In this document: piece after piece, positions 25,536 through 33,694 of the stretch
How positions within the stretch are numbered: position 1 is the first letter of the stretch
Layout of the letters: every line of letters begins with the position of its first letter
Assembly (NCBI GenBank): GCA_016190375.1
Contig: JACPQR010000108.1
Location: forward strand, 1 to 33,885
Length of the DNA: 33,885 bases
Reading direction: 5' to 3'
Origin: Deltaproteobacteria bacterium
GTDB taxonomy: Bacteria; Myxococcota_A; Polyangia; JACPQR01
Translations under genes and position numbers: made by a program
Notes under the pieces: generated by a model
What the model saw: the letters and a program-made list of their open reading frames with translations, nothing else
What the model was told of the DNA's origin: nothing
The model's database searches: none

Positions 25536-27223
25536 GGGGAGCTCCCGGTGCCGGGCGAAGCAAGTCCCGTACCGCCGTCCACGGGGGCTTGGCTCGCGTG
25601 GAGGTCGACCACGAGGGTCTGGTGCTCGTCGGGACCGAGCGTCAGGACGACGGACCTCGTGATCCCCATCGCCTCGTTGCGGAGGCGGATCTTGTGCCGG
25701 CCCGCGGCTAGCCGCAGCCCGGCCAGTGGTGTCGTTCCCCGGGGCGCGCCGTCGATCGTGACCTCTGCCCACGGGAGTGCATTCAGGTTCAGGATCGCGG
25801 TGCCGCTTGGAACCGGGCTCGGCGGGGCATCGGGGCCGCCCCGTCGGGGCGGCCCCGATGCTCCGGCGTGCCATGGCATGCCGGGGTCCCGCGGCCGCGG
25901 CGCGGCCCCGGGACCCTCCAAGCCCCTGGCGGCATCGGCCGGCGGCTCGCTCGCGACCGTAGCCGGTGTTGGCGCCGGCCGGCCGCCGGCCGGCGCTCTC
26001 GGTCCGGGCTCGGCCGATCCGCGAAGAAGAAGCACGGACAGGCCGCCGAGGATCAGTACCAGGCCCGCGAGCAGCGGGACGGGCCACCGGCGCGCTCGCG
26101 CCCCGTCCTCGCCGCCCGGGACGGTTCCTGCTTGCGAGAGCTCGGTCGCGCCTAGGCGCAGCGCGAAGTCGGGCGCGCCACCGTCCTCGGTGTAGTAGGA
26201 CGCGGGGCGGGGATCGTCTGGCGCGTCCACCTGCACTTCCGTTCCGGTCGCGCGGATCCTGGTCGCGACGCGGGCGGCGAGCGTTGCTCGCGGGTCGCCC
26301 CCGCCAGCCGCGCGGGCTCGCGCGACGATGCGGCCCAGGTCATCGGCCATCGACGCGGCGTCAGGATACCGCATGCACGGATCGGGCTGGACCGCACGAG
26401 CGAGCACCGCGTCGAGCGGGCTTCTCGCGGCGTCGATCTCGACGATGCCGCGTCGCGCGAGATCGAGGACCGCTTCGCGGCTCCCGCGGTAGGCGGGTCG
26501 GCCGCGGAGGCACTCGTAGAGCACCAGCCCCACGGCGTAGAGGTCGCTCTTCGAGTCCACGACGCCGCCCGACGCCTGCTCGGGCGCCATGTACGCCGGC
26601 GTGCCTCGCAGCCCCTCCCCGCGGCCGGACGGGATTCTCTCTCGAGTGGCGGGGATCCGTGCGACGCCGAAGTCGGCGAGCTTGACGTCGCCCTCGACCG
26701 TGACGAGTACGTTGCGCGGCGTGACGTCCCGGTGGACCAGCCCCAGCGGTTCGCCGTCGGGGCGCTTGCGGGAGTGGACGTGCGACAAGGCGCGGCACAG
26801 GGACTCGCCGACCGCGGCCACTGCTTCCACGCCGAGCGGGCTCGACGGATCGAGGAGCAAGGCGAGGTCGACCCCGTCGACGTACTCGAGCGCGAGGAAG
26901 TACTCGTCGCCCACCCGCCCGAAGTCGTACGTGTGGACGATGTTCGCGTGCGAGAGCTGCATCGAGACGCGGGCCTCGTCGATGAAGAGCGAGACGAGCC
27001 GTGGATCGTCGAGCCGGCCGCGGCGGATGCGCTTGATGCAAACTGCCTTCGAGACTCCGGCGGCGCCGGGCGCGATCGCCCGGTAGACGTCCGCCATTCC
27101 GCCCTCGCCCAGGCGCTCTGCAAGGAGGTAGCGACCGAAGCGGGCGGGCAGCGGCTGGCCTCTCTCACGCGATGCCGCATGCCGGTCTTCGCCGCCAGGG
27201 CTGCCCGCTGGAGTGATGGTCAC
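25532..27223 (-). CDS. Transmembrane Ser/Thr protein kinase with a PEGA domain
   Basis: A 563-aa Hanks-type kinase from GTG 27223. The glycine loop is GEGGMADVY (39-47), with Lys64 (CIKRI), Glu83 in helix C, HRDVTPRN (164-171), DFG 184-186 and APEQ. A juxtamembrane region then leads to one transmembrane helix ([20 protein letters not shown], about residue 400). After an Ala/Pro/Gly linker an extracytoplasmic PEGA domain follows ([20 protein letters not shown] to the end). All catalytic residues are present. The linker is partly coded by palindromic element copy B, inserted in frame. No ribosome site precedes the GTG; TACAAT lies 9 nt upstream, so the mRNA may be leaderless. The stop overlaps the Cys-repeat lipoprotein gene. 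Confidence 0.94.
   Translation of the reverse strand: MTITPAGSPGGEDRHAASRERGQPLPARFGRYLLAERLGEGGMADVYRAIAPGAAGVSKAVCIKRIRRGRLDDPRLVSLFIDEARVSMQLSHANIVHTYDFGRVGDEYFLALEYVDGVDLALLLDPSSPLGVEAVAAVGESLCRALSHVHSRKRPDGEPLGLVHRDVTPRNVLVTVEGDVKLADFGVARIPATRERIPSGRGEGLRGTPAYMAPEQASGGVVDSKSDLYAVGLVLYECLRGRPAYRGSREAVLDLARRGIVEIDAARSPLDAVLARAVQPDPCMRYPDAASMADDLGRIVARARAAGGGDPRATLAARVATRIRATGTEVQVDAPDDPRPASYYTEDGGAPDFALRLGATELSQAGTVPGGEDGARARRWPVPLLAGLVLILGGLSVLLLRGSAEPGPRAPAGGRPAPTPATVASEPPADAARGLEGPGAAPRPRDPGMPWHAGASGPPRRGGPDAPPSPVPSGTAILNLNALPWAEVTIDGAPRGTTPLAGLRLAAGRHKIRLRNEAMGITRSVVLTLGPDEHQTLVVDLHASQAPVDGGTGLASPGTGSSP
25815..25925. repeat. Nested palindromic element, copy B (inside the kinase gene)
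   Basis: GGGCTCGG (25815-25822) opens and AAGCCC (25120-25125 offset, at 25920-25925) closes the element. Hairpin 1 is perfect: a 16-bp stem (25827-25842 with 25846-25861) and loop GTC. Then comes TGCCATGGCA (25869-25878). Hairpin 2 has a 15-bp stem with one mismatch (25884-25898 with 25902-25916). Layout and core palindrome match copy A. It adds about 37 codons to the kinase without a frameshift or stop. Confidence 0.9.
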
Positions 27224-27232
27224 GCTCCGCCC

Positions 27233-27238
27233 ATTGTA
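27233..27238 (-). promoter_or_regulatory. Candidate -10 box of the PEGA kinase operon
   Basis: TACAAT on the minus strand differs by one base from the consensus and ends 9 nt before GTG 27223. No clear -35 box is visible at 16-18 nt. Confidence 0.35.
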
Positions 27239-27272
27239 TGCGCGAAGCCACGAGCAGATGTAGCCTACGGTC

Positions 27273-28457
27273 GTGCCTGCCGAGCGAAGACGGGGCTCGG
27301 GGTCCCGCGGCCGCCCCGAGGCGGCCGCGGGACACCCCAAGCCCGTGACGACGCTCGGCGCACTCCTGACGTTGGCGATTGCCTCTGCCTCGACAGCCGC
27401 GGCCGCCGCCGAGGGGCTCGTGATCTGCGACGAGGAGCTGCGACCGGTGGCCGACGCCCTCGTCGGTGCGGGGATCGACGCGGCTCCACCGGAGCCCCCG
27501 CCTCCCCCGCCGCGAGCGCGCGAGCTGATCGGCCAGGCCGGCCGGCTTTACGCCTCGATGGCCCTGCCGGATGCTCTGGGGCGGATCGCCGAGGCCGCCC
27601 TCGAGCTCGACAGGACCGGCGCCGAGAGCGCGGCGAAGACCGACCTCGTGCGCCTCGAGCTGCTCGAAGCGCTGGTGCGCGCCGTCGGCAGGGCCCGCCC
27701 CGATGCCGAAGTGGACGCGGCAATCCGGCGGGCGATCGCCGTCGATCCGGACCTCGCCCTCGACCCCGTCGAGTACCCACCCTGGCTCCGCAGCAGGGTC
27801 GAGGAGCTTCGCGACGATCCCTCGCTGACCGGGACGCTCGAGATCGCGGGCGACTCCGGGGCCAGGGTCTGGGTCGACGGCACGAGCGAATGCACCACAC
27901 CGTGCTCGCTCGTGCTCGTGCCCGGCAGACACCGGGTGCGGGTGACGTTCGAGGGTCGCCGGCCGTTCGTGGCGGTCACGGAGCTCGTCGCCGGGACGAC
28001 GGCGATCCAGGCGAACCTGCCGCCGGATGAGCTGGCCGTGGCGGCGGCCGCGCGAGCGGCGATCGATGCGGGCAACCCGCCCGGCGAGGCGCTCATGGCC
28101 TACGATCCGGTCGTGGACCTGCGCCGGCGTTCCCGCCCGGACGGGGAAGTCGAGCTGGTCGCGACGCTCTTCGCGCGGGACGGCGCGCGACGAACGACGC
28201 GGGCGCCGCTGGGTGCTCCCGGGGACGCCCTTCCCGCGGCCGCGCTCGCCGCGCGCCTCGCGGAGGCGCTGCTCGCGGCACCGGTCGTTCCCGTGCCTGC
28301 CGTGCGGCGGCCCGTCCGGCCCGCGCGCCGCTGGTACGAGAGCCCATGGTTGTGGGTTGGCGCCGGTGCGGTCCTGGTCGCGGGCGGGGTCGGAATCGCG
28401 CTCGCCGCGGGCGGGAGCGACGACGGGCAGTTCGTCGCCGTGGTCCGCGCGCCATGA
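27273..28457 (+). CDS. Exported or membrane-anchored PEGA-domain protein
   Basis: A protein of 394 aa if read from GTG 27273; GTG 27345, just after palindromic element C, would give 370 aa with the signal peptide at the very N-terminus ([15 protein letters not shown]). The N-terminal mature part is Ala/Leu-rich helical, in places TPR-like ([30 protein letters not shown]). A PEGA domain follows at about 188-250 ([16 protein letters not shown], then [18 protein letters not shown]). Near the C-terminus a hydrophobic helix ([20 protein letters not shown]) is followed by a short tail, which suggests membrane anchoring. It is divergent from the PEGA kinase across about 50 bp and overlaps the kelch-like lipoprotein gene (ATGA). 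It probably belongs to the same system as the kinase. Confidence 0.82.
   Translation: MPAERRRGSGSRGRPEAAAGHPKPVTTLGALLTLAIASASTAAAAAEGLVICDEELRPVADALVGAGIDAAPPEPPPPPPRARELIGQAGRLYASMALPDALGRIAEAALELDRTGAESAAKTDLVRLELLEALVRAVGRARPDAEVDAAIRRAIAVDPDLALDPVEYPPWLRSRVEELRDDPSLTGTLEIAGDSGARVWVDGTSECTTPCSLVLVPGRHRVRVTFEGRRPFVAVTELVAGTTAIQANLPPDELAVAAAARAAIDAGNPPGEALMAYDPVVDLRRRSRPDGEVELVATLFARDGARRTTRAPLGAPGDALPAAALAARLAEALLAAPVVPVPAVRRPVRPARRWYESPWLWVGAGAVLVAGGVGIALAAGGSDDGQFVAVVRAP
27293..27344. repeat. Nested palindromic element, copy C (single-hairpin form)
   Basis: GGGCTCGGGG at the left and CCCCAAGCCC at the right are imperfect inverted ends. They enclose one perfect hairpin with a 14-bp stem (27302-27315 with 27320-27333) and a 4-nt loop. 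The stem core CCGCGGCCGC is shared with copies A and B. The TGCCATGGCA core and the second hairpin are missing. It lies at the start of the PEGA-protein gene. Confidence 0.8.
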
Positions 28458-29752
28458 GGTGGGGGCTTCTCGCGCTCTTCGTCGCCGGCTGTGGCGGCCC
28501 GCCCGAGCTGACCGTCTGCGTGCGTACCGCGCCCGACGACCATCCGTTCTCCTTCGACCCCCCGCCGACGTCGATGCGCCTGCGCGCCATCCCGCTGAGC
28601 GGCCCGGAGGTGATCCGCTCCGTCGACGCCGCCGCCGACGAGGTCCGCCTGCCGCCGCTCGATCTGGGCCCGTGGGTCTTCGTCCTCGAGGTCCTGCGCG
28701 ACGAAGCGCTGCTCGCCACCGGGCGGACGCCCCTCGTCGAGGTCACCCGCGACATGAATCGCACTCCCTGCCTGTACCTCGCATCGGTGGGTACGTTCGG
28801 AGGCGCCGCGGATCCGGACCCTTCCGCAGGCCGATTCGCCGTGCCAGAGCCGGGGAGCGCCACCGCGCTCGTGCTCACGGACACCGGGCTTCAGCGCTAC
28901 GACCACGAGACCGGGGCGTTCGGCTCCGAGCGGCTGGCCGCGACGACCGGCTCCGGCACCGTCTGGGTGCGCCTACCTGACTCCCGCGCCGCGGCGATCG
29001 GCGACGCCGGCGCACATGTCCTGGAAGAGGGGCGCGTCGAGCCCGTCCGTTCCGCTGCGACCGGCCTCGACGGGGCCGCGGGGATCGCCGCGGGGGTCGA
29101 CAGTGTCCTCCTCGTCGGCGGGGCTTCGGGGCCCGATGCCACGCCGCAGCCGGAGGCCAGCGTGCGGGTCCTGGACCTGGCGACGGGAACGACCGAGGTC
29201 CTGCCCGGCGCCTTCCCCGTCCGCGATGCACGGCTCGCCGCCCTCGGAAACGGACGGTTCGTCGCGGTCGGGGGAAACTCGGGGACGGACGCGGCGCCGG
29301 TGCCCTCCGACCTGCTGGCCGTCGTCGATCCGGTGGACGGCGTGCTCGCAGAGTCGAGCCTCGACGTTCCGCGGATGGGCCATGCGATCGCGGTGGTCGA
29401 GGGGAACATCCTCGTCTTCGGCGGCCGCGGCGCCGATGGCGGGCTGCTCTCCGCGATCGAGCGATTCCGGCTCGCCTCCGGCCAGCCCGTTCACGCCGCG
29501 CAGCCGCAATCGATGACCGCACCCCGCGCCGGCCTCGTCGCCATCGTTGTCGGCGAGGACGTGCTCCTGGCAGGCGGCGAGGCAGCCGATGCCGAGGTTG
29601 CGGCCGCGTCCGAGATCTTCAGATTCGCCCTCAACGGCACCGAGCCAGCCGACCCTCCCGGCGCCGCGCTGCCGGACCCCGCGGCGGTCACCCTGCACGA
29701 CGGGTCCGTCCTCGTGGTGGGCGGCGGCAGCGCCGTCGTGTACCGACCCTGA
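28454..29752 (+). CDS. Kelch-like beta-propeller lipoprotein
   Basis: A protein of 432 aa. ATG 28454 overlaps the stop of the PEGA-protein gene. The signal is very short ([13 protein letters not shown]), with lipobox Cys13. An N-terminal beta domain (about 20-110) is followed by five or six kelch-type blades with the double-glycine signature (VLLVGGASG, FVAVGGNSG, ILVFGGRG, VLLAGGEA, VLVVGGGS), each preceded by a conserved-looking Arg/Gly turn. Kelch propellers are binding platforms; galactose-oxidase-type catalytic residues are not evident. It converges with the FHA regulator gene with only 4 bp between. I infer an outer envelope location. Confidence 0.85.
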   Translation: MRWGLLALFVAGCGGPPELTVCVRTAPDDHPFSFDPPPTSMRLRAIPLSGPEVIRSVDAAADEVRLPPLDLGPWVFVLEVLRDEALLATGRTPLVEVTRDMNRTPCLYLASVGTFGGAADPDPSAGRFAVPEPGSATALVLTDTGLQRYDHETGAFGSERLAATTGSGTVWVRLPDSRAAAIGDAGAHVLEEGRVEPVRSAATGLDGAAGIAAGVDSVLLVGGASGPDATPQPEASVRVLDLATGTTEVLPGAFPVRDARLAALGNGRFVAVGGNSGTDAAPVPSDLLAVVDPVDGVLAESSLDVPRMGHAIAVVEGNILVFGGRGADGGLLSAIERFRLASGQPVHAAQPQSMTAPRAGLVAIVVGEDVLLAGGEAADAEVAAASEIFRFALNGTEPADPPGAALPDPAAVTLHDGSVLVVGGGSAVVYRP

Positions 29753-29756
29753 AGTC

Positions 29757-31478
29757 TCAGCCCGGACGCGGCTTCAGCCCATATTTCTCCAGCTTGTAGA
29801 TGAGCGCCCGCCGCGAGATCCCCAGTCTTCGCGCGGCGTGGGTCTGGTTGCCCTTGCAGGTGTCGAGCGCCCGCGTGAGGGCCTCTCGCTCGAGCGCGTC
29901 GATCGAGTCCCTCAGGACCGCGGGTCCCCGGCCGGCGGACTTGCTCGCCTGCTGTGGACGGAGCTTGTCAGGCAGATCGCCGACATCGATGGTGTGTCCG
30001 TCGGCGAGAACGGCCGCTCGCTCGATCACGTTGCGCAGCTCGCGCACGTTTCCCGGCCACGCGTAGCGCTCGAGGCACTGCGCTGCGGCACGGGTGAGCT
30101 CGAGGCGGCCCTGCCCGTCGGCCTCGGCGGCCTCGAGCAGGAACCTTCGGGTCAGCGCCTCGAGGTCGCCCCTTCTGTCGCGCAGCGGCGGGACCAGGAT
30201 GGTGAACGCGTTGAGCCGGAACAGGAGGTCCTCGCGGAACGCTCCCCGGCGGACCTCGCGGTCGAGATCGCGGTTCGTTGCGGCGACCACCCGGACGTCG
30301 ATCGGCACGGCCTGGGTGCCTCCGACGCGCAGGATCTCGCGGCTCTCCAGCACGCGCAGGAGGCGCGTCTGCGTGGCCGATCCCAGCTCGCCGATCTCGT
30401 CGAGGAAGATCGTGCCCCCGTCGGCGGCCTCGAACAGGCCCTTCTTGCGCCCCACCGCGCCCGTGAAGGCGCCCTTCTCGTGGCCGAACAGCTCGCTGTC
30501 CACGATTCCCTCGGGGAGAGCCCCGCAGTTGACCGCGACGAAGGGGCGCTCGGGCCCGAGCCCGCGGCGGTGTAGCTCGCGTGCCACGACCTCCTTGCCG
30601 GAGCCCGTCTCGCCCGTGACGAGGACGCAGATGTCGCGGCCGGCCACGCGGTCCACCAGCGCGAAGACGCGCTGCATCGCCGGATCGACGGCGACTGCCT
30701 CGCTGATCGGAGGCGTCGCCTCGGGCGCGCGGCTGACTGGGGCCTCGGAGCTCGCGCGGCGGAGCGCGGCGCGGGCAGCGGCGACGAGCTCGTCCGTGTC
30801 CGTGGCGTCGCGGGGGAAGAGCGCCAGACCGACTCGTGCTCCAGCGCAGGCCGCAACGATGCGCTCGGCGACGGTCAGGGCGCCCGTGCCGTCGGCCTCG
30901 GGCAACAGGACCTCGAGGTCCTCCGGCCCGTAAGCGCCGAAGACGTCGATCTCCCGGACGATCCGCTCGAGGGACCCACCGCTCGCGACCCGCGCAGGCT
31001 GGACCATCAGGAGCGCCGCGGTCCGTCGGTAGCGGCGGGCTCGCGCGACCTCCTCGCCGAGGCGCTCCTCGAAATCGGTGTGCGCCAGGATCCTGCGCCC
31101 GATGGTCGGGGCTGGGGCCGTCAGTCCGACGACCAGGACGCCGCCGCCGATCGCCACCTCGTCGCCGCTCCGCAGCGCCACGTCACGCCTGGCCGAGATC
31201 CTCTTGCCGTTCACGAGCGTACCGTTGGTGCTCCCGATGTCGCGAACTCGCAGAGCAGCACCGTCCCAGGTGAGGGTGGCGTGCACGCGCGAGGCCCCGT
31301 CGTCCGGCAGATGGATCCCGCAGGTGCGGCTCCGGCCGATCTCCACGACCTCCTCTTGCCTGAGGTCGACGTGCCACGAGCGCTCGCGGTGGTAGACGAC
31401 GCAGTACGCGCGAGGGCGAACGGGACCTTCGGCCGCGGGCCCCAGGTAGGTGGTTACGTCGCCGGTTCTCCTCGTCAC
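29757..31478 (-). CDS. FHA-domain sigma-54-dependent transcriptional activator
   Basis: A protein of 573 aa. GTG 31478 was chosen because GGAG lies 8 nt upstream; a GTG at 31508 is inside an inserted element. The FHA domain (about 25-120) has the phosphothreonine-binding residues GR 48-49, SRVH 63-66 and STNGT 83-87. A poorly conserved middle region (about 130-260) follows. The sigma-54 AAA+ domain has Walker A GETGSGKE (289-296), the sigma-54 contact loop GAFTGA (336-341), Walker B IFLDEIGEL and the NVRELRNVIERA region. A Fis-type helix-turn-helix ends the protein (NQTHAARRLGISRRALIYKLEKYGL). In myxobacteria such proteins are controlled by Ser/Thr kinases through the FHA domain. The PEGA kinase nearby is a natural candidate partner. 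No clear -24/-12 sigma-54 promoter was seen in the window. Confidence 0.96.
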   Translation of the reverse strand: MTRRTGDVTTYLGPAAEGPVRPRAYCVVYHRERSWHVDLRQEEVVEIGRSRTCGIHLPDDGASRVHATLTWDGAALRVRDIGSTNGTLVNGKRISARRDVALRSGDEVAIGGGVLVVGLTAPAPTIGRRILAHTDFEERLGEEVARARRYRRTAALLMVQPARVASGGSLERIVREIDVFGAYGPEDLEVLLPEADGTGALTVAERIVAACAGARVGLALFPRDATDTDELVAAARAALRRASSEAPVSRAPEATPPISEAVAVDPAMQRVFALVDRVAGRDICVLVTGETGSGKEVVARELHRRGLGPERPFVAVNCGALPEGIVDSELFGHEKGAFTGAVGRKKGLFEAADGGTIFLDEIGELGSATQTRLLRVLESREILRVGGTQAVPIDVRVVAATNRDLDREVRRGAFREDLLFRLNAFTILVPPLRDRRGDLEALTRRFLLEAAEADGQGRLELTRAAAQCLERYAWPGNVRELRNVIERAAVLADGHTIDVGDLPDKLRPQQASKSAGRGPAVLRDSIDALEREALTRALDTCKGNQTHAARRLGISRRALIYKLEKYGLKPRPG

Positions 31479-31487
31479 TGAGGTCGC

Positions 31488-31737
31488 TCCGAGCGGGGTG
31501 CGTTGCACGGTCCGGGCTTTCGCTGGTCGTCGCCGTCGCCGTTGACGTGGACATTGACGGCGACGTGGACGTGGACGTGGACGTGGACGCTCCCCGCTTG
31601 ACGCAGGGCTGGTCGCGTCAAACGTGGGCCGCCGACGTCCACGTCGCCGTCGCCGTCAACGTCCACGACCACGCCTACGTCTACGTCTACGTCTACGTCT
31701 GGCGAAGCCCGGGACCGTGCAACGCACCCCTCCGAGC
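31488..31737. mobile_element. MITE-like foldback element with 19-bp TIRs and 7-bp target duplication
   Basis: Perfect inverted repeats GGGGTGCGTTGCACGGTCC (31495-31513) and its complement (31712-31730) bound a 236-bp element. They are followed inward by a near-match GGGCTTTCGC / GGCGAAGCCC. The heptamer TCCGAGC lies directly outside both ends (31488-31494 and 31731-31737), as a target-site duplication would. The interior folds back on itself: GTGGAC hexamers on the left, CCACGT and then four TACGTC hexamers on the right, and a central TTGACGC / GCGTCAA pair (31598-31604, 31615-31621). It codes no transposase, so it would need one in trans. It fills most of the 308-bp gap between the FHA regulator and the crotonase gene. 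Confidence 0.88.
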
Positions 31738-31746
31738 GTACACCCG

Positions 31747-31775
31747 TTGACGATGCATGACGCCTCTGGTACTCG
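31747..31775 (+). promoter_or_regulatory. Candidate promoter of the crotonase/acyl-CoA dehydrogenase operon
   Basis: TTGACG (31747-31752), a 17-nt spacer and TACTCG (31770-31775) end 11 nt before the ATG at 31787, so the leader would be only about 5 nt. The upstream ATG at 31757 lies within this promoter. The mobile element ends 10 bp before the -35 box, next to its target duplication. Confidence 0.4.
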
Positions 31776-31786
31776 ACCTTGCGCGG

Positions 31787-32548
31787 ATGGCCGACGAACG
31801 AAGGGTGCTCTGCGAGGTCTCGGGCGCGGTCGCCACGTTGACCATCAACCGTCCCGACAAGCTGAACGCGCTCGACGGGGCGACGATCCGGGAGCTCGCC
31901 GAGGCGGCCGACCGGGTCGCCGTGGATCCGGCGATCCGGGCGGTGATCGTCACGGGCGCCGGCGAGAAGTCGTTCGTCGCCGGGGCCGACATCGCCGAGA
32001 TGCAGGCCATGACGGAGGCCGAGGCGCTGGACTTCTCGGAGCGCGGCCAGCGGTGCGTCGCGACCTTCGAGCGGATGTCGAAGGCATCGATCGCGGCGGT
32101 CAACGGCTTCGCCCTCGGCGGTGGGACCGAGCTCGCGCTGGCGTGCGACGTCATCTACGCGTCCGAGAACGCCCGCTTCGGCCAGCCCGAGGTCAACCTC
32201 GGGGTGATCCCGGGCTTCGGTGGCTCGCAGCGGCTGGCGCTCCGCGTCGGATGGGGCAAGGCGAACGAGCTGATGTTCTCGGGTGACGTCATCACGGCCC
32301 CGGAAGCGTTGCGGATCGGGCTCTGCGAAGCCGTGTTCCCGCTGGCCGAGCTGCGCTCGCGCGCCATGGCGCTCGCGGAGAAGATCGCGAAGAAGGGTCC
32401 GCTCGCCGTCGCCGCGGTCAAGAGGGTGCGCGGGCAGGGGCTCGAGGCGGAGGCCAGGGCCTTCGCGACCCTGTTCGGGACCGCGGATCAGAAGGAAGGG
32501 ATGACGGCGTTCCTCGCGAAGCGCGCCGCGGTCTTCAAGGGGAGCTAG
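31787..32548 (+). CDS. Enoyl-CoA hydratase / crotonase
   Basis: A 253-aa crotonase-fold enzyme, the normal length for the short-chain (Crt-type) family. It hydrates crotonyl-CoA to 3-hydroxybutyryl-CoA or runs the reverse. Both catalytic glutamates are in place: Glu115 in ALGGGTELALACDV and Glu135 in FGQPEVNLGVIPGFGG, 20 residues apart as in rat enoyl-CoA hydratase. The oxyanion-hole region GEKSFVAGADIAEM is intact. ATG 31787 fits the family N-terminus (MADERRVLCEVSGAVATLTI); ATG 31757 would add 10 residues. No ribosome site precedes it, which fits a leaderless start. The stop TAG is directly followed by the ATG of an acyl-CoA dehydrogenase gene. Confidence 0.95.
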   Translation: MADERRVLCEVSGAVATLTINRPDKLNALDGATIRELAEAADRVAVDPAIRAVIVTGAGEKSFVAGADIAEMQAMTEAEALDFSERGQRCVATFERMSKASIAAVNGFALGGGTELALACDVIYASENARFGQPEVNLGVIPGFGGSQRLALRVGWGKANELMFSGDVITAPEALRIGLCEAVFPLAELRSRAMALAEKIAKKGPLAVAAVKRVRGQGLEAEARAFATLFGTADQKEGMTAFLAKRAAVFKGS

Positions 32549-33694
32549 ATGGACTTCGACCTGAGCGAGGAGCAGGAGCTCATTCGCGCGACGGCGCGGG
32601 GCCTGGCCGAGCGGGAGATCGCCCCGATAGCCGCGGAGCTCGACGAACATGCGCGCTGGCCGGACGAGATCGTCACGCGGATGGCGGAGCTCGGCCTGAT
32701 GGGCGTGGCCGTCCCCGAGGTGCTTGGCGGGGCCGGGATGGACAACCTGTCCTACGTCGTCGCGATGGAGGAGATCTCGCGCGCCTGCGCGTCGTGCGGC
32801 GTGATCATGAGCGTGCAGAACTCGCTGGTGTGCGATCCGATCCTCCGCTTCGGTACCGAGGCGCAGAAGAGGGACGTCCTCGGGCCGCTCGCGCGCGGCG
32901 AGAAGATCGGCTGCTTCGGCCTGTCGGAGCCCGGGTCGGGCAGCGACGCGTCCGCGATGAAGACCGTCGCGAGGCGCGACGGCGATCACTGGGTCCTCGA
33001 CGGCACGAAGAACTTCATCACGAGCGCCCCCCGCGCCGACGTCGCGGTGATGTTCGCGAAGACGGATCCCGCGGCTGGCCACAAGGGGATCAGCGCCTTC
33101 CTCGTCCCGATGAAGGACCAACCGGGGCTGTCGCTCGGTCCCAAGGAGAAGAAGCTGGGCATCCGGGCCGCCTGGAGCTCGGGCATCTTCATGGAGGGAG
33201 CACGGATCCCCGCGGAGAACCTCCTGGGCAAGGAAGGAGAGGGGTTCAAGGTCGCGCTGTCGACGCTCGATGGCGGGCGGATCGGGATCGCCGCGCAGGC
33301 GCTGGGGATCGCCCAGGCGGCGCTCGATCAGGCGGTCCGATACTCCAAGGAGCGGACCGCCTTCGGCGCGCCGATCGCGAGGCTGCAGGCGATCCAGTTC
33401 ATGATCGCCGACATGGCGACGGAGCTCGATGCGGCGCGGCTGCTCACGTGGCGCGCGGCGAGGCTGAAGGACGCGAAGGTCCGCTACACGGCTCAGGCCT
33501 CGATGGCGAAGCTCATGGCGAGCGAGACCGCCACGCGAGTCACCCACAAGGCGCTGCAGGTCCATGGCGGCTACGGCTACCTCGCGGACTTCCCGCTCGA
33601 GCGCCACTACCGCGACGCCCGCATCACCGAGAGCTACGAGGGCACGAGCGAGATCCAGCGACTCGTGATCGCCGCGGCGGTGCTGCAGGGATGA
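32549..33694 (+). CDS. Short-chain acyl-CoA dehydrogenase
   Basis: A 381-aa flavoprotein of the usual family length. It forms the trans-2 double bond of butyryl-CoA-like substrates and passes electrons to ETF, or acts as the crotonyl-CoA reductase in the reverse direction. The FAD/substrate motifs are GCFGLSEPGSGSDA and the region around FITSAPRADV. The catalytic base is Glu364 in ESYEGTSEIQRLVI, the position typical of short- and medium-chain enzymes. The arginine region RTAFGAPI and the QVHGGYGYL segment are present. AAGGGGAG precedes the ATG, which starts immediately after the crotonase stop. No etfAB genes are seen in the window. Confidence 0.95.
   Translation: MDFDLSEEQELIRATARGLAEREIAPIAAELDEHARWPDEIVTRMAELGLMGVAVPEVLGGAGMDNLSYVVAMEEISRACASCGVIMSVQNSLVCDPILRFGTEAQKRDVLGPLARGEKIGCFGLSEPGSGSDASAMKTVARRDGDHWVLDGTKNFITSAPRADVAVMFAKTDPAAGHKGISAFLVPMKDQPGLSLGPKEKKLGIRAAWSSGIFMEGARIPAENLLGKEGEGFKVALSTLDGGRIGIAAQALGIAQAALDQAVRYSKERTAFGAPIARLQAIQFMIADMATELDAARLLTWRAARLKDAKVRYTAQASMAKLMASETATRVTHKALQVHGGYGYLADFPLERHYRDARITESYEGTSEIQRLVIAAAVLQG

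Noticed and set aside
31479..31508. Upstream GTG start at 31508 for the FHA regulator
   Set aside because: It lies inside the terminal inverted repeat of the inserted element, has no ribosome site, and the GTG at 31478 has GGAG 8 nt upstream.
31475..33607. A 710-codon open frame on the minus strand opposite crotonase and acyl-CoA dehydrogenase
   Set aside because: It runs through the mobile element and is antisense to two genes with intact catalytic residues. It has no recognisable domain.
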